This document shows, piece after piece, positions 1-8,748 of a stretch of DNA of 33,414 nt; the stretch's first letter is position 1, and each line of letters opens with the position of its first letter. The stretch lies in assembly GCA_007133995.1 (NCBI GenBank), contig SLLP01000080.1, positions 1-33,414 of the forward strand. Reading direction: 5' to 3'. Source of the stretch: Balneolales bacterium (GTDB lineage: Bacteria; Bacteroidota; Rhodothermia; Balneolales; Natronogracilivirgulaceae). Position numbers and translations under genes: made by a program. The notes under the pieces are model-generated. The model did not search any database, was not told where the DNA came from, and saw only the letters and a program-made list of their open reading frames with translations.

Positions 1-660
1 ATCCTTTCCCTGGAACAGGAGTTGCAGCGTAACTCAACCGATAACCCGATTTCTCCTAATACCGGATCCAAATTCTCCATAAGCGGTGAGTTCGCGCCCA
101 ACATTCCAGGTTTCTCTCAGTATTTCAAGCTGGGGATGGATTACCAGTATCACATCCCGATCGCTGGCAAGCTGGTTGCCACATACGGTGCAGAATTCGG
201 GTACATGAGTTGGTTTGGTACATCAAACAGAAGCCAGTTCCAGCGTTTCTATCTCGGTGGTACACCTCTGCAGCAGCAGCAGGTATTTACCCGGGACAAT
301 ATCGATATGCGAGGATACCCCGGTGGCTTTGAAGGGTCAATTTCACCCTATCAGGACGGGGAAGAAATAGGTGGCACCGTTTATAACAAGTACTTCACGG
401 AGTTGCGTTATCCTCTTATAAGCACCGAGCAGGTTCAGCTTATTCCCTATGCATTTGTTGAGGCAGGAAACTCTTTTTTGGGTTACAAAGAATTTGATCC
501 GTTTAATGTGAAACGGGCGGCCGGTTTCGGAGCCCGTATTTTTATGCCGATTCTCGGACTCATTGATCTAAGCTACGGTTATCGCTTCGATGGCATAGAG
601 GCTCCCGGTGTCAATGCAAACGAATGGCAGTTTCTGTTTAATATTGGAGCACCTTTCTGA
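1..660 (+). CDS. bamA: BamA (Omp85) outer-membrane assembly protein, C-terminal part, 5' end outside window
   Basis: This is the last ~219 residues of the beta-barrel of BamA, the outer-membrane insertase that folds other barrel proteins. The reading frame is open from base 1, so the gene starts before the window and no start codon should be called here. Sequence signs are the YLGG segment followed by DMRGYPGG, which matches the conserved (V/M)RG(Y/F) barrel-lumen loop of Omp85 proteins. Near the end come GFGARIFMP and DLSYGYRFDG, the usual last-strand pattern, and the protein ends in phenylalanine, the typical C-terminal signal for barrel assembly. The POTRA domains would lie upstream. Three OmpH/Skp genes follow within 3 to 115 bases, which is the normal partner arrangement because Skp chaperones unfolded barrel proteins to BamA. 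TamA or another Omp85 member is the alternative, but the Skp context favours BamA. Confidence 0.88.
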   Translation: MLSLEQELQRNSTDNPISPNTGSKFSISGEFAPNIPGFSQYFKLGMDYQYHIPIAGKLVATYGAEFGYMSWFGTSNRSQFQRFYLGGTPLQQQQVFTRDNIDMRGYPGGFEGSISPYQDGEEIGGTVYNKYFTELRYPLISTEQVQLIPYAFVEAGNSFLGYKEFDPFNVKRAAGFGARIFMPILGLIDLSYGYRFDGIEAPGVNANEWQFLFNIGAPF

Positions 661-662
661 TT

Positions 663-1208
663 ATGAAAAAACTGACTCCAGTGCTGTTGCTGCCGGTTCT
701 ATTGTTGCTGTTACCTGAGCAGCAGGCTGCAGCGCAGCAAAAAATCGGATACATCGACTCAGATGTGATTATGCAAGAAATCCCTGAGTATACCGGTATT
801 CGACAGAGGCTTGAAACCATCGCTCAGAACTGGAAGGAGGAGATTGATGAAATGCAGGTCGAAATCGAGCGTCTGAAGCAAGACTTCGAAGCCAGAGAGA
901 TTTTATTTACACCTGATATCAGAAGACAGCGACAGCGGGAAATAGATCAGAAAATTCGTGAACGGGAACAGTATATCAATCGCAGATTTGGTCCGGACGG
1001 TGATTATTTCCGGCAACAAGAAGAATTGCTGGAACCGTTGCAACAACGGATTCTTGAGGCTGTCGTAAAGGTAGCGGAAAGAGATGGATTCGATCACGTT
1101 TTCGACAGAGCCGGAGACTATTTATTTCTCTATTCAAGAACACGCTGGGACATCAGCCGGGATGTACTTGAGGAACTGGGTATTTTCGTCGATGATGACG
1201 CATTATGA
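663..1208 (+). CDS. OmpH/Skp-family periplasmic chaperone, copy 1
   Basis: The 181-residue protein has a cleavable Sec signal peptide (MKK, leucine-rich core, cleavage near AAAQQ at about residue 25). The mature protein opens with KIGYIDSDVIMQEIPEY, the standard OmpH/Skp beta-strand start. Residues ~45-125 are a charged helical hairpin rich in E, R, Q and K, the tentacle that holds unfolded outer-membrane proteins. The C-terminal part (DGFDHVFDRAGDYLFLYS) is the trimerisation strand region. ATG lies two bases after the bamA stop, so it is almost certainly cotranscribed with bamA. It is the most divergent of the three tandem copies in the hairpin, carrying the sequence YINRRFGPDGDYFRQQEELL. 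Skp-like role is known for the family; which clients each copy serves cannot be read from sequence. Confidence 0.85.
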   Translation: MKKLTPVLLLPVLLLLLPEQQAAAQQKIGYIDSDVIMQEIPEYTGIRQRLETIAQNWKEEIDEMQVEIERLKQDFEAREILFTPDIRRQRQREIDQKIREREQYINRRFGPDGDYFRQQEELLEPLQQRILEAVVKVAERDGFDHVFDRAGDYLFLYSRTRWDISRDVLEELGIFVDDDAL

Positions 1209-1324
1209 TATCCCGTACACAATTATTGATGAGGGTTGAACGTATTGTATAAGGACATTTTGGAAAAGCTAGCCTAAACATTGTATCTTAACAGACTTTT
1301 GAAATAAATACCAATATTACCGAT

Positions 1325-1849
1325 ATGAAGTACATTTCAACGATTATTATACTCTTGATCGGACTTACGCTATCTGCAAATGCACAGATGCGCGTTGGTT
1401 ACATGGATCCGCAAGTCGTTCTTGATAATCTGCCGGAAAAAGAGGCTATTGAGCGGCAGCTAAACCGATTCCTCGATGGCAGAGAGGCAGAATTCGAAGA
1501 AAAAGCAATTGATTTTCAGAACCAACTTGCCCGATTCCAGCAGGAAGCTCCCAATCTTTCAGAAGAGGAGACACGCCGCAGGCAACAGGAACTACAGCAA
1601 ATGGACCAGGAACTTGAGCAGTTTCAGATGAGGGTTCAGCGCGAACTGGAGCAGCGTCAGGCTGAATTGCTCGGACCCATCCTTCAGGAAATGAATACCG
1701 TTATCGAGGCTCTTGCCCGGGACATGAATCTTGACTATGTGCTGAACGAAGCCACCAGCGAAGGTGAAATGTTCCTGCTATTTGTGTCGGATGATGGCAA
1801 AGAACACTATGACCTGACCGACAGGGTGATTGGACGAATGTTAAATTAA
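1325..1849 (+). CDS. OmpH/Skp-family periplasmic chaperone, copy 2
   Basis: The 174-residue protein has a signal peptide (MKYISTIIILLIGLTLSANA, cleavage after residue ~20) and then MRVGYMDPQVVLDNLPE, the family's conserved mature N-terminus. Residues ~40-125 form a glutamate/glutamine-rich coiled-coil hairpin (repeats of RRRQQELQQ and LEQFQMRVQRELEQRQ). The C-terminal core is LDYVLNEATSEGEMFLLFVS, ending with a DLTDRVIGRML tail shared with copy 3. A 115-base spacer separates it from copy 1, long enough to hold its own promoter, though no convincing promoter box was found there. It acts in the periplasm, preventing aggregation of outer-membrane proteins. Close similarity of both ends to copy 3 suggests these two arose by a later duplication than copy 1. 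Confidence 0.88.
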   Translation: MKYISTIIILLIGLTLSANAQMRVGYMDPQVVLDNLPEKEAIERQLNRFLDGREAEFEEKAIDFQNQLARFQQEAPNLSEEETRRRQQELQQMDQELEQFQMRVQRELEQRQAELLGPILQEMNTVIEALARDMNLDYVLNEATSEGEMFLLFVSDDGKEHYDLTDRVIGRMLN

Positions 1850-1872
1850 CCATTAAGCAGATACCACAGACA

Positions 1873-2427
1873 ATGAAAAAAACTTGGATTATTCTCGCAT
1901 GTATCCTTCTTACGGGACTCGCCGCTCCTGCCAATAACGTGCAGGCACAGGCTCAGGAAGAACTGAAAATCGGTTTTGTAGATCCCCAAACCATCATGAG
2001 AAGCATGCCTGAGATGGCTGCCATTGAGCGCCGTCTTCAAAATTTTATAGATCGCAAGCGTCAGGAATTTGCTGAAAAGGAAGCTGCTTTCCAAAGGGAA
2101 GTGGAGGAGTACCAGCAGAAAATGTCGGTTATATCAGATGAAGCCAGAAGAAGGGAAGAAGAGCGTCTTGCCGAGCTCAATCTCGAGCTTCAGGAATTTC
2201 AGCAAAATTTCCAACAGGAAATACAGGAGCGGCAATTTGAGCTTATTGAACCGTTGCTTGACAAAATTCAGGGAGCGATCGAAAGCGTTGCCAGAGAACG
2301 TGATTTTACATACGTTCTCAATACCATGACCAACAACGGTGATTTTATTATCCTTTACGCTTCAGAAAGAGCACATCGTGACTACGATATCACCGATGAA
2401 GTGATGCAGCGTCTGGATCTCATATAG
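1873..2427 (+). CDS. OmpH/Skp-family periplasmic chaperone, copy 3
   Basis: The 184-residue protein has signal peptide MKKTWIILACILLTGLAAPA and cleavage near VQAQA (~residue 26). The mature start is LKIGFVDPQTIMRSMPEM, followed by a long E/Q/R-rich helical hairpin (~residues 50-130) and a C-terminal core FTYVLNTMTNNGDFIILYAS ending in YDITDEVMQRLDLI. The cysteine in the signal peptide is not placed as a lipobox, so this is a soluble periplasmic protein. It starts 23 bases after copy 2 and precedes rnhB by 23 bases, so copies 2 and 3 and rnhB probably share a transcript. Three copies in a row is more than the one or two usually found after bamA. Confidence 0.88.
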   Translation: MKKTWIILACILLTGLAAPANNVQAQAQEELKIGFVDPQTIMRSMPEMAAIERRLQNFIDRKRQEFAEKEAAFQREVEEYQQKMSVISDEARRREEERLAELNLELQEFQQNFQQEIQERQFELIEPLLDKIQGAIESVARERDFTYVLNTMTNNGDFIILYASERAHRDYDITDEVMQRLDLI

Positions 2428-2450
2428 GCGGAATGTAGACAAAATAGCTG

Positions 2451-3110
2451 ATGTCTGCTGGAAATCACAATCCCTATCTTCTGGAAAAAAGACTCTGGGA
2501 TGAGGGTTTTGGCAGAATTATGGGACTAGATGAGGTTGGCAGAGGTTGCCTTGCCGGACCCGTTGTAGCTGCAGGTGTGATATTGAGGCCGAACAGTACT
2601 ATACCCGGCATATCCGACAGCAAAAAAATCAATGCCAAACAACGGGTTGTCATTGCGGAAAAGATCAAAAAAAACTGTCTGTGGTGGACTGTAGCCAGTT
2701 GCGATGTTGGAGAAATTGAGGCTTATAACATCCTTGGTGCCTCACTTAAAGCAATGGAGAAGTGTGTGCAACGCACCAAACCAGATCCGGATTATCTGCT
2801 TATCGACGGCAACCGGAGTATAACATCAATGTTAGTACCATTGCAAACGATCATCAAAGGAGATCATCTCAGTGCCAGCATTGGCGCTGCTTCCATATTG
2901 GCAAAAGTCTACAGGGATGGGTATATGGCAGATCTCCATCATAAGTTTCCGGAATATGGATGGGATAAAAACGCAGGTTACCCAACAGTATACCATTATG
3001 AAGCTTTGGGTAAATACGGCATTACACCTCACCACAGGACATCTTTCCGGCTTGGGACAACCAGGTTGTACCTCCAAAAAGTGACAAACCGAAAGAATCA
3101 GACAGGCTAA
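2451..3110 (+). CDS. rnhB: Ribonuclease HII
   Basis: RNase HII removes single ribonucleotides and RNA primers from DNA:RNA hybrids. The 219-residue length is normal for the family. Residues 25-40 read GLDEVGRGCLAGPVVA, containing the first two metal-binding acidic residues (D27, E28) and the GRG motif that recognises the ribonucleotide 2'-OH. The third aspartate lies in LLIDGN (~residue 118), and the fourth region is GDHLSASIGAASILAKVYRD, the family signature with the final aspartate. The C-terminus has the usual GYPT.YHYEAL and PHHRTSF segments. The start is chosen at the ATG 23 bases after the third Skp gene, giving the typical short N-terminal tail before the catalytic core. It is convergent with rodA; the 93 bases between show no strong terminator hairpin. 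Confidence 0.95.
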   Translation: MSAGNHNPYLLEKRLWDEGFGRIMGLDEVGRGCLAGPVVAAGVILRPNSTIPGISDSKKINAKQRVVIAEKIKKNCLWWTVASCDVGEIEAYNILGASLKAMEKCVQRTKPDPDYLLIDGNRSITSMLVPLQTIIKGDHLSASIGAASILAKVYRDGYMADLHHKFPEYGWDKNAGYPTVYHYEALGKYGITPHHRTSFRLGTTRLYLQKVTNRKNQTG

Positions 3111-3203
3111 TCATTTTCTGGTTTTTTTCCGGAGCCATGATGCAAAACGGGTATCATATATCGGTTGTTGATATGTAAATAATCGGTTGAATCGGTTGCA
3201 TCT

Positions 3204-4454
3204 TTAGCTGTAAATACTAAATTCCCGTTTATAAAAGTCCATATTCAGACATATGGCAAGCATTATGGAGTACGAAAGAAAGGCAGAACCACCGTAACTG
3301 ACAAAAGGAAGTGGAAGGCCAATGACAGGAAACAGTCCCATGGCGCTGCCTAAATTAATGACCAGATGGGTGAAGAAGGTCATGGTTACCCCTACGATAA
3401 CAAGCTGCGCAAATGGGTGTCGATGCTCCCCGGCAATATTCAGCAATCTGAGGAATAGAATTGCGAAGACAAGCACCAGAAATCCAGCTCCGATAAATCC
3501 AAACTCCTCAGCAATTACCGGAAAAATAAAATCAGTCCATTGTTCGGGAAGAAATCGAAGCTGCGTCTGTGTTCCCTCAAGGAAGCCCTTGCCCCATATT
3601 CCGCCGGATCCGATCGCCGTTTTTGCCTGAAGTACATTCCATCCGGCACCTTGAGGATCCATCGCCGGGTTGACAAATGCTTCAATTCGTGCTTGTTGAT
3701 GAGGTTTAAGCACCTGGTTGAGTGCAAATTGCATGCCAATGACCACAAGTATACCAGCAATTAAGGCAGCACTGGTCAACCATGGTCTTTTTTGAATAAA
3801 GAATATAGCAATGGTAAGAATAATTGTTGCCAGAATACCGAGTTTCCAGTTTATGACAGTAAAATAGGCAATGATGGCAGGTGATATGAGAAACAGAGAA
3901 ATACCGTAAGGCAGGCCGGACCAGAAGAGCATAACGGGAATGATGGCCAAAAGGACAAGTGCCGTGCCTGTATCGTTTTGCAGAATTATAATGATGCTGG
4001 GAATTACCATTAAAATGACTGCAACAAGAGCAGATCCGATATGTTCGGCAGAGATGTCTCTTCTGCTGGTAAGATAATTGGCAACGGCAAGAATTGTAGC
4101 CAGTTTCAACATTTCACTGATTTGAAATCGCAGTCCGCCGACGACAAGCCAGCGCTTTGCACCTCCGGCCTCAGTACCCCAAATTACTGTGGCAATGGCC
4201 AGTATGATACAGATCACATAAAGTACATAGGATATCTGCTGAAATGTACGTGGACTGGTAAATTGTATGGAAATCAGAGCTCCAATGGATATGCCTATCC
4301 AAACCACCTGGTTCAGAAAGTTATTCTGAATATATGCGGGTAGAAATTGGGATACAGGACCGAGTGTTGCGCTGTATATGGCAATGAGACCTGCTGTGAA
4401 GAGCAGTATCCAGCAAGTCACAATTACCCAGTCAAATTGTCGATAGCAGGCCAT
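3204..4454 (-). CDS. rodA: Rod shape-determining protein RodA (SEDS peptidoglycan glycosyltransferase)
   Basis: RodA polymerises lipid II into glycan strands during cell elongation, in the inner membrane, together with PBP2. The 416-residue protein has about ten hydrophobic segments. The large periplasmic loop contains QLRFLPEQWTDFIFPVIAEE, the SEDS motif with the essential aspartate. Near the C-terminus is GLPLPFVSYGGSAFLS, the second SEDS hallmark. It is distinguished from FtsW by its genomic place directly after mrdA. Its ATG shares one base with the mrdA stop codon (TAATG), implying translational coupling of the two partner enzymes. It is the last gene of the mre operon. Confidence 0.96.
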   Translation of the reverse strand: MACYRQFDWVIVTCWILLFTAGLIAIYSATLGPVSQFLPAYIQNNFLNQVVWIGISIGALISIQFTSPRTFQQISYVLYVICIILAIATVIWGTEAGGAKRWLVVGGLRFQISEMLKLATILAVANYLTSRRDISAEHIGSALVAVILMVIPSIIIILQNDTGTALVLLAIIPVMLFWSGLPYGISLFLISPAIIAYFTVINWKLGILATIILTIAIFFIQKRPWLTSAALIAGILVVIGMQFALNQVLKPHQQARIEAFVNPAMDPQGAGWNVLQAKTAIGSGGIWGKGFLEGTQTQLRFLPEQWTDFIFPVIAEEFGFIGAGFLVLVFAILFLRLLNIAGEHRHPFAQLVIVGVTMTFFTHLVINLGSAMGLFPVIGLPLPFVSYGGSAFLSYSIMLAICLNMDFYKREFSIYS

Positions 4455-6304
4455 TATTCAGCTTCCTCATTGTTATTACCGCTGCTATCTCTCGGTGTAA
4501 AAGTCTTCACATATTCATAGACCCAGTTCCGGAGAATTCGTCCGTGAAAGTACTGCTCCATCATCAGTCCGGCGATCGGCGCCGCGGAAATGGAGCCAAA
4601 ACCCGCATTCTCCACAAGTACAGCTATGGCTATTTCCGGATTATCATACGGAGCATAGGATATGAACCATCCGTGGTCGATACCGTGGGGATTTTGGGCT
4701 GTGCCGGTTTTACCTGCTACCTCCACACCGGATATGTCTGCATAAAATCGTCCGGATCCTTCTGATACTGCTTTCCTCATCCCTTCCTGAACCACGTTTA
4801 TGTGCTGTTGATTTATCCATGGTATGCGCTCTTTATCGTATTGAAAGGTTTTAGCTGATCCGTCAGGATAGACAACCCGGTCTACGATATGCGGCCGGAT
4901 TCGATATCCACCATTTGCAAGCTGAGCTGAAAGCATAGCCATTTGTACTGTAGAACTGGAGAAGGTTCCCTGACCAACTCCCACACTGATCAGGTCTCCG
5001 ATACCCCAGTTGCGCGAATCTCCGAAATGGGTATAGTAATAGGCGCTGTCCGGAAGGATGCCGCGCCGTTCATGAGGCAGATCGATTTGGGTAAGTTGAC
5101 CGAGACCAAAGGAACTGGCATGACGATGCCATGTATTCAAACCAACCCGGTTCATAGTCTGGTTCATCAGTGAAAAGAAATAGGTGTTACAGGAGTTCTG
5201 AATGGCTTCAACCAGATTCTGAGGGCCATGTTCACGTGTGCAGCGATAAAAGCGACCAAGGGTAAAACCGCCGCGGCAGGTAATTGATGTTTCGGGATCG
5301 ATAATACCGAAGTCAAGCCCCATGAGTCCCATGAGTGGTTTAATCGTAGAACCCGGAGGCTGCATGGTGGAGATGGCTCGATTGAAAAGCGGATTGGTCG
5401 TATCTGAATTCAGGGTGAGCCAGTAGTCCATGTCAACTCGGCCCGACAGCCTGTCGACGTCAAAGCCTGGAGAGCTGACCAGGGCCAGGACTGCACCGGA
5501 GTTCGGATCAAGCGCAACAACTCCGCCTGTTTTACCCTTCATCAGGTCTTCTGCAAGAAGTTGAAGCTCGTAATCTATATGTGTGTATATGTCTGCTCCT
5601 TTAATCGGACTGTGACCCATTTGATAACCCTCGAAAGGACCGAGTGCCTGTCCAAGCGCGTTTACTCTTAAGTACCGGGCTCCCAAATCACCGCGAAGGT
5701 CTTCCTCATAGATAAATTCAATGCCACTACGCCCGGCCTTGTCGCCCATGTTGTATCGACCGGATCGATGGTATTCCTGCTGGGTCACTTCGCTCAGATA
5801 GCCAAAAATATGGGATCCGTTGATATCGGTTGGATAATGCCGTTTGGATTCCACATGATAGCCGATGCCAGGTAATTTCCAGATATTCTCCTGTATTTGC
5901 GAATAACGTTGAAAACTGATGTCGGTAAAAAGGCGGGAGGGACGATGCCAGGAATACCTTCTGGCTGCCTGGATGCGCACTTCAATGACAGAAATATCCA
6001 GATCAAGATACTCGGAGAGCAGAGGTATGGTGTTGGGATCGAAGTTGGCCGGAGTAACGGTAATGGTATAAATCGGCTGGTTATCAACAAGCATCCGTCC
6101 GGCACGATCGAATATAAGTCCGCGAGCCGGATTTACACTCTCCTGGCGAATACTGTTCGCAAGGCTGAGGGGACCGTATGTTTCATATTCTATGATCTGC
6201 AGCTGGATCAGCCGGCCTGTGATGATAAGCATTATGGTGACAACAGTCACTTGCAGAACACGAATGGATATTTCGTTTCGCTTTTCTTGCTTGTTGCGAA
6301 GCAT
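4454..6304 (-). CDS. mrdA: Penicillin-binding protein 2 (elongasome peptidoglycan transpeptidase)
   Basis: PBP2 is the class B transpeptidase that cross-links peptidoglycan made by RodA. The 616-residue protein has one N-terminal membrane anchor (~residues 15-36). A pedestal/dimerisation domain with RGLIFDRAGRMLVDN (~61-75) follows, and then the transpeptidase domain. The three active-site motifs are all present: STIK with the nucleophile S319, SCN at 371-373, and KTGT at 532-535. TMQPPGSTIKP and the SVGVGQG segment are typical of PBP2 rather than FtsI. It starts eight bases after mreD ends and overlaps rodA by one base. Beta-lactams of the mecillinam type act on this family; the sequence shows no missing key residue. 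Confidence 0.96.
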   Translation of the reverse strand: MLRNKQEKRNEISIRVLQVTVVTIMLIITGRLIQLQIIEYETYGPLSLANSIRQESVNPARGLIFDRAGRMLVDNQPIYTITVTPANFDPNTIPLLSEYLDLDISVIEVRIQAARRYSWHRPSRLFTDISFQRYSQIQENIWKLPGIGYHVESKRHYPTDINGSHIFGYLSEVTQQEYHRSGRYNMGDKAGRSGIEFIYEEDLRGDLGARYLRVNALGQALGPFEGYQMGHSPIKGADIYTHIDYELQLLAEDLMKGKTGGVVALDPNSGAVLALVSSPGFDVDRLSGRVDMDYWLTLNSDTTNPLFNRAISTMQPPGSTIKPLMGLMGLDFGIIDPETSITCRGGFTLGRFYRCTREHGPQNLVEAIQNSCNTYFFSLMNQTMNRVGLNTWHRHASSFGLGQLTQIDLPHERRGILPDSAYYYTHFGDSRNWGIGDLISVGVGQGTFSSSTVQMAMLSAQLANGGYRIRPHIVDRVVYPDGSAKTFQYDKERIPWINQQHINVVQEGMRKAVSEGSGRFYADISGVEVAGKTGTAQNPHGIDHGWFISYAPYDNPEIAIAVLVENAGFGSISAAPIAGLMMEQYFHGRILRNWVYEYVKTFTPRDSSGNNNEEAE

Positions 6305-6312
6305 AAGAGTTA

Positions 6313-6783
6313 TTAATTATCCCGAAGTATGTAGATGATGCTGCCTGTAACGGCCGTCATGAGGCTGCTTCCGAGCAATATTTGAAAAAAAACGAGTTCC
6401 GCATGATATATTTGTGCGAAGAAAGCAGATAGAAGGAAAAAGAAATTATGCACAAGTGATATCCCCAATAATATGAGAAAAACTTGTGTAAAAAAAAGCC
6501 TGCTTTCTTCAATTCGGGGTACAAAAGAGTATACAATGAGAGTGGTCAAAGTTTTCGAGAGTAAATGGAGTCCCCAGTAATCCAGAAATATATCGGAAAG
6601 CAGACCTACATACGCTGCAAAAAGTATAGCCGTGGTTCGGTTTTGTGTGGCGATCACCCAGATGAGCATCACCAGTGTGATGTCAGCTTGAATGGGCCCA
6701 TAACTCAGGTGGTTGAAAATGAGCAACTGCAGGAGTGTAGCTGCCAGTCCGAGGAGGCCAAATTTAAGTAATTCAGATTTCAT
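6313..6783 (-). CDS. mreD: Rod shape-determining protein MreD
   Basis: MreD is a small integral membrane protein of the elongasome that links MreC and the MreB filaments to PBP2/RodA. The 156-residue length matches the family. It is almost wholly hydrophobic with about five membrane segments. A GLLSDIFLDYWGLHLLSKTL segment fits the conserved G..(S/Q)D......G loop of MreD proteins. Sequence conservation in this family is low, so position matters: it sits between mreC and mrdA, and its ATG overlaps the mreC stop in a 4-base ATGA overlap. Confidence comes from hydropathy, length and gene order together. Confidence 0.88.
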   Translation of the reverse strand: MKSELLKFGLLGLAATLLQLLIFNHLSYGPIQADITLVMLIWVIATQNRTTAILFAAYVGLLSDIFLDYWGLHLLSKTLTTLIVYSFVPRIEESRLFFTQVFLILLGISLVHNFFFLLSAFFAQIYHAELVFFQILLGSSLMTAVTGSIIYILRDN

Positions 6784-7622
6784 TGAAACAGCTCCTCATA
6801 TTGCAAAAGCAACTCTTCAACTTCCGGTTCGGGATAATAACGCACAATGAAAGCCTCAGCTGACTCATGAAGCGATACAAACGGTCGGATATATATTTGC
6901 TGTGTATCCCGACCCTCTTCAGGTTCGGTGCGTATGACCCTTCCGATGGGAATACCGGCTGGAAACTGATTGCTGAATCCCGAGGTTTCAACGACCGACT
7001 CTACTGGTACGTTTATCGTCTGAGGAACATAGCTCATAACGAGTTCATTGGATTGGGACGTACTCCATGAAACAATACCGTAAGCACGGTTGCCCTGAAT
7101 GCGGGCGCTGACCCTGAAAAGTGGATTGTTAAACGGCATGATCTGTGCATGACCGGGTGTGGTCAGTATGGTTTGACCTATGAGTCCCTCTGGCGTAATC
7201 AGCGGCATGCCCTGCTCAATGTTATAACGGCTTCCCCTGTTAATGGTAACCGAGTTATTGATGCCAGTCAGATTCTTGGCAACAATTCGCACCGGAACAA
7301 GGTCGAGATCCATGGTGTCTTGAAGACCAATCATTTTTCTGAGAGCAAGATTTTCTTCCCGTGCCGAGCGAAGCCGGCTGAGTTCGTCCTGGAGAAGAAT
7401 ATTCTGTTGTCCAAGCTGTTCGTTGGTCTGAAGCGCACTCCGGTATACCCTGACCTGCGACAGTGGCTCTTCGATATAACTCATAACCAGAATGGATGCC
7501 TTGCGTACCGTCTGAAGGCCGCCATCATGGCGAAATACCATGAGAAGAAAGGCGATCAGAATAAAAAGTACAGTAAGGACATGGTCCCGTATATCTTCCG
7601 TCTTTCGGAGGGAGAACTGCAT
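6780..7622 (-). CDS. mreC: Rod shape-determining protein MreC
   Basis: MreC is a bitopic inner-membrane protein whose periplasmic part scaffolds the elongasome and activates PBP2. The 280-residue protein has a short cytoplasmic tail and one membrane helix (VLTVLFILIAFLLMVF, ~residues 16-31). A coiled coil follows (~60-95; QQNILLQDELSRLRSAREEN), and then the beta-rich MreC domain. Typical pieces are VRIVAKN, NRGSRYNIEQGMPLITPEGLIGQ and VVETSGFSNQFPAGIPIGRV. It lies 15 bases after mreB and overlaps mreD by four bases. The C-terminus has the extra ~25-residue acidic tail EPEVEELLLQYEELFQ. Confidence 0.94.
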   Translation of the reverse strand: MQFSLRKTEDIRDHVLTVLFILIAFLLMVFRHDGGLQTVRKASILVMSYIEEPLSQVRVYRSALQTNEQLGQQNILLQDELSRLRSAREENLALRKMIGLQDTMDLDLVPVRIVAKNLTGINNSVTINRGSRYNIEQGMPLITPEGLIGQTILTTPGHAQIMPFNNPLFRVSARIQGNRAYGIVSWSTSQSNELVMSYVPQTINVPVESVVETSGFSNQFPAGIPIGRVIRTEPEEGRDTQQIYIRPFVSLHESAEAFIVRYYPEPEVEELLLQYEELFQ

Positions 7623-7637
7623 TCAGGTGTCATTCTG

Positions 7638-8705
7638 TCAGGTTAGAATGGCCCGGTAATATTCAAGATCTTCAAGAACTTTACCAGTGCCGCGGACCAC
7701 AGCGGTCAGCGGGTCTTCAGCAATATGAACAGGCAAGTCGGTAGTTTCCATGATCAGCTTGTCGAGGTTCAGAAGCAATGCTCCGCCGCCGGTAAGGAAG
7801 ATGCCTCTGTCCAGAATATCGGCAGACAACTCCGGAGGAGTCTGCTCCAGCGATTTTGTAACCGATTCGACAATTGTATTTACCGATTCGGAGATCGCTT
7901 CACGAATATCTTTGGAGGTCACGATTCTGGTTCTGGGAACGCCGTTGACCAAGTCACGTCCCTTGACCGTAAGCTCAAGCTCTTCGTCGAGTGGTGCGGC
8001 AGAGCCAATAACACATTTCACCTGTTCTGCGGTGCGCTCACCGATCAGTAAATTATGATTGCGGCGGAAATAGTTTATGATATCCTCATTGAGTTCATCG
8101 CCTCCCAAGCGAACAGACTGGGAATACACAATGCCTGATAATGCGATCACGGCGATTTCAGTTGTTCCACCCCCGATATCGACAATCATGTTGCCGACGG
8201 GTTCATGAACATCCAATCCGATGCCAATGGCAGCAGCCATTGGTTCATCCACCAGATAAACCTCCTTTGCTCCAGCATGCTCAGCACTGTCACGAACTGC
8301 CCGTTTTTCCACTTCGGTAATGCCACTGGGGACGCAAACCACCATCTTGCGGGTTGTGGAGTACCAGCGCATCTTCACTTTCTTTATCATACCCCTGATC
8401 ATATGCTCAGCGACTTCAAAGTCGGCTATTACACCATCTCGAAGAGGACGCACCGTGCGAATTTTTCTATGGGTTTTTTCGTGCATAAGCCGGGCTTCAT
8501 GTCCGATCGCGACGGCCTGATTTTCCAAATTGAGGGCAACGATGGAGGGCTCATTAAGGACTATGCCCTGGTTACGTGCGTGTATAAGAGTATTGGCAGT
8601 GCCCAGGTCAATGGCTATGTCTGTGTATAACCAGTCAAATAATCCGCCTTTAGAATTGTTCTGACCTGTAGATGATCTCTTTTCTTGTACTTCTGACTGC
8701 TGCAT
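7638..8705 (-). CDS. mreB: Rod shape-determining protein MreB (bacterial actin)
   Basis: MreB is an ATP-binding actin homologue that forms membrane-bound filaments guiding elongation. Motifs in order: IAIDLGTANTLIHARNQGIV (phosphate-1 loop, from ~residue 31), VVCVPSGITEVEKRAVRDSA, VYLVDEPMAAAIG, MIVDIGGGTTEIAVIALSG (phosphate-2 loop) and GIFLTGGGALLLNLD (adenosine motif). The 355 residues match the family, with a ~25-residue polar N-terminal extension (QQSEVQEKRSSTGQNNSKGG) before the core. It is the first gene of the mre operon, and a Bacteroidota-type promoter box lies about 45 bases upstream. There is no Shine-Dalgarno sequence in front of the ATG. Confidence 0.97.
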   Translation of the reverse strand: MQQSEVQEKRSSTGQNNSKGGLFDWLYTDIAIDLGTANTLIHARNQGIVLNEPSIVALNLENQAVAIGHEARLMHEKTHRKIRTVRPLRDGVIADFEVAEHMIRGMIKKVKMRWYSTTRKMVVCVPSGITEVEKRAVRDSAEHAGAKEVYLVDEPMAAAIGIGLDVHEPVGNMIVDIGGGTTEIAVIALSGIVYSQSVRLGGDELNEDIINYFRRNHNLLIGERTAEQVKCVIGSAAPLDEELELTVKGRDLVNGVPRTRIVTSKDIREAISESVNTIVESVTKSLEQTPPELSADILDRGIFLTGGGALLLNLDKLIMETTDLPVHIAEDPLTAVVRGTGKVLEDLEYYRAILT

Positions 8706-8748
8706 GTCTGATTATATGTGCTGTGGGGAGGGATATTTATATAACTAA

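Noticed and set aside
5897..6316. 139-codon plus-strand frame opposite mrdA
   Set aside because: It is an antisense shadow of the conserved PBP2 N-terminus, with no independent features.
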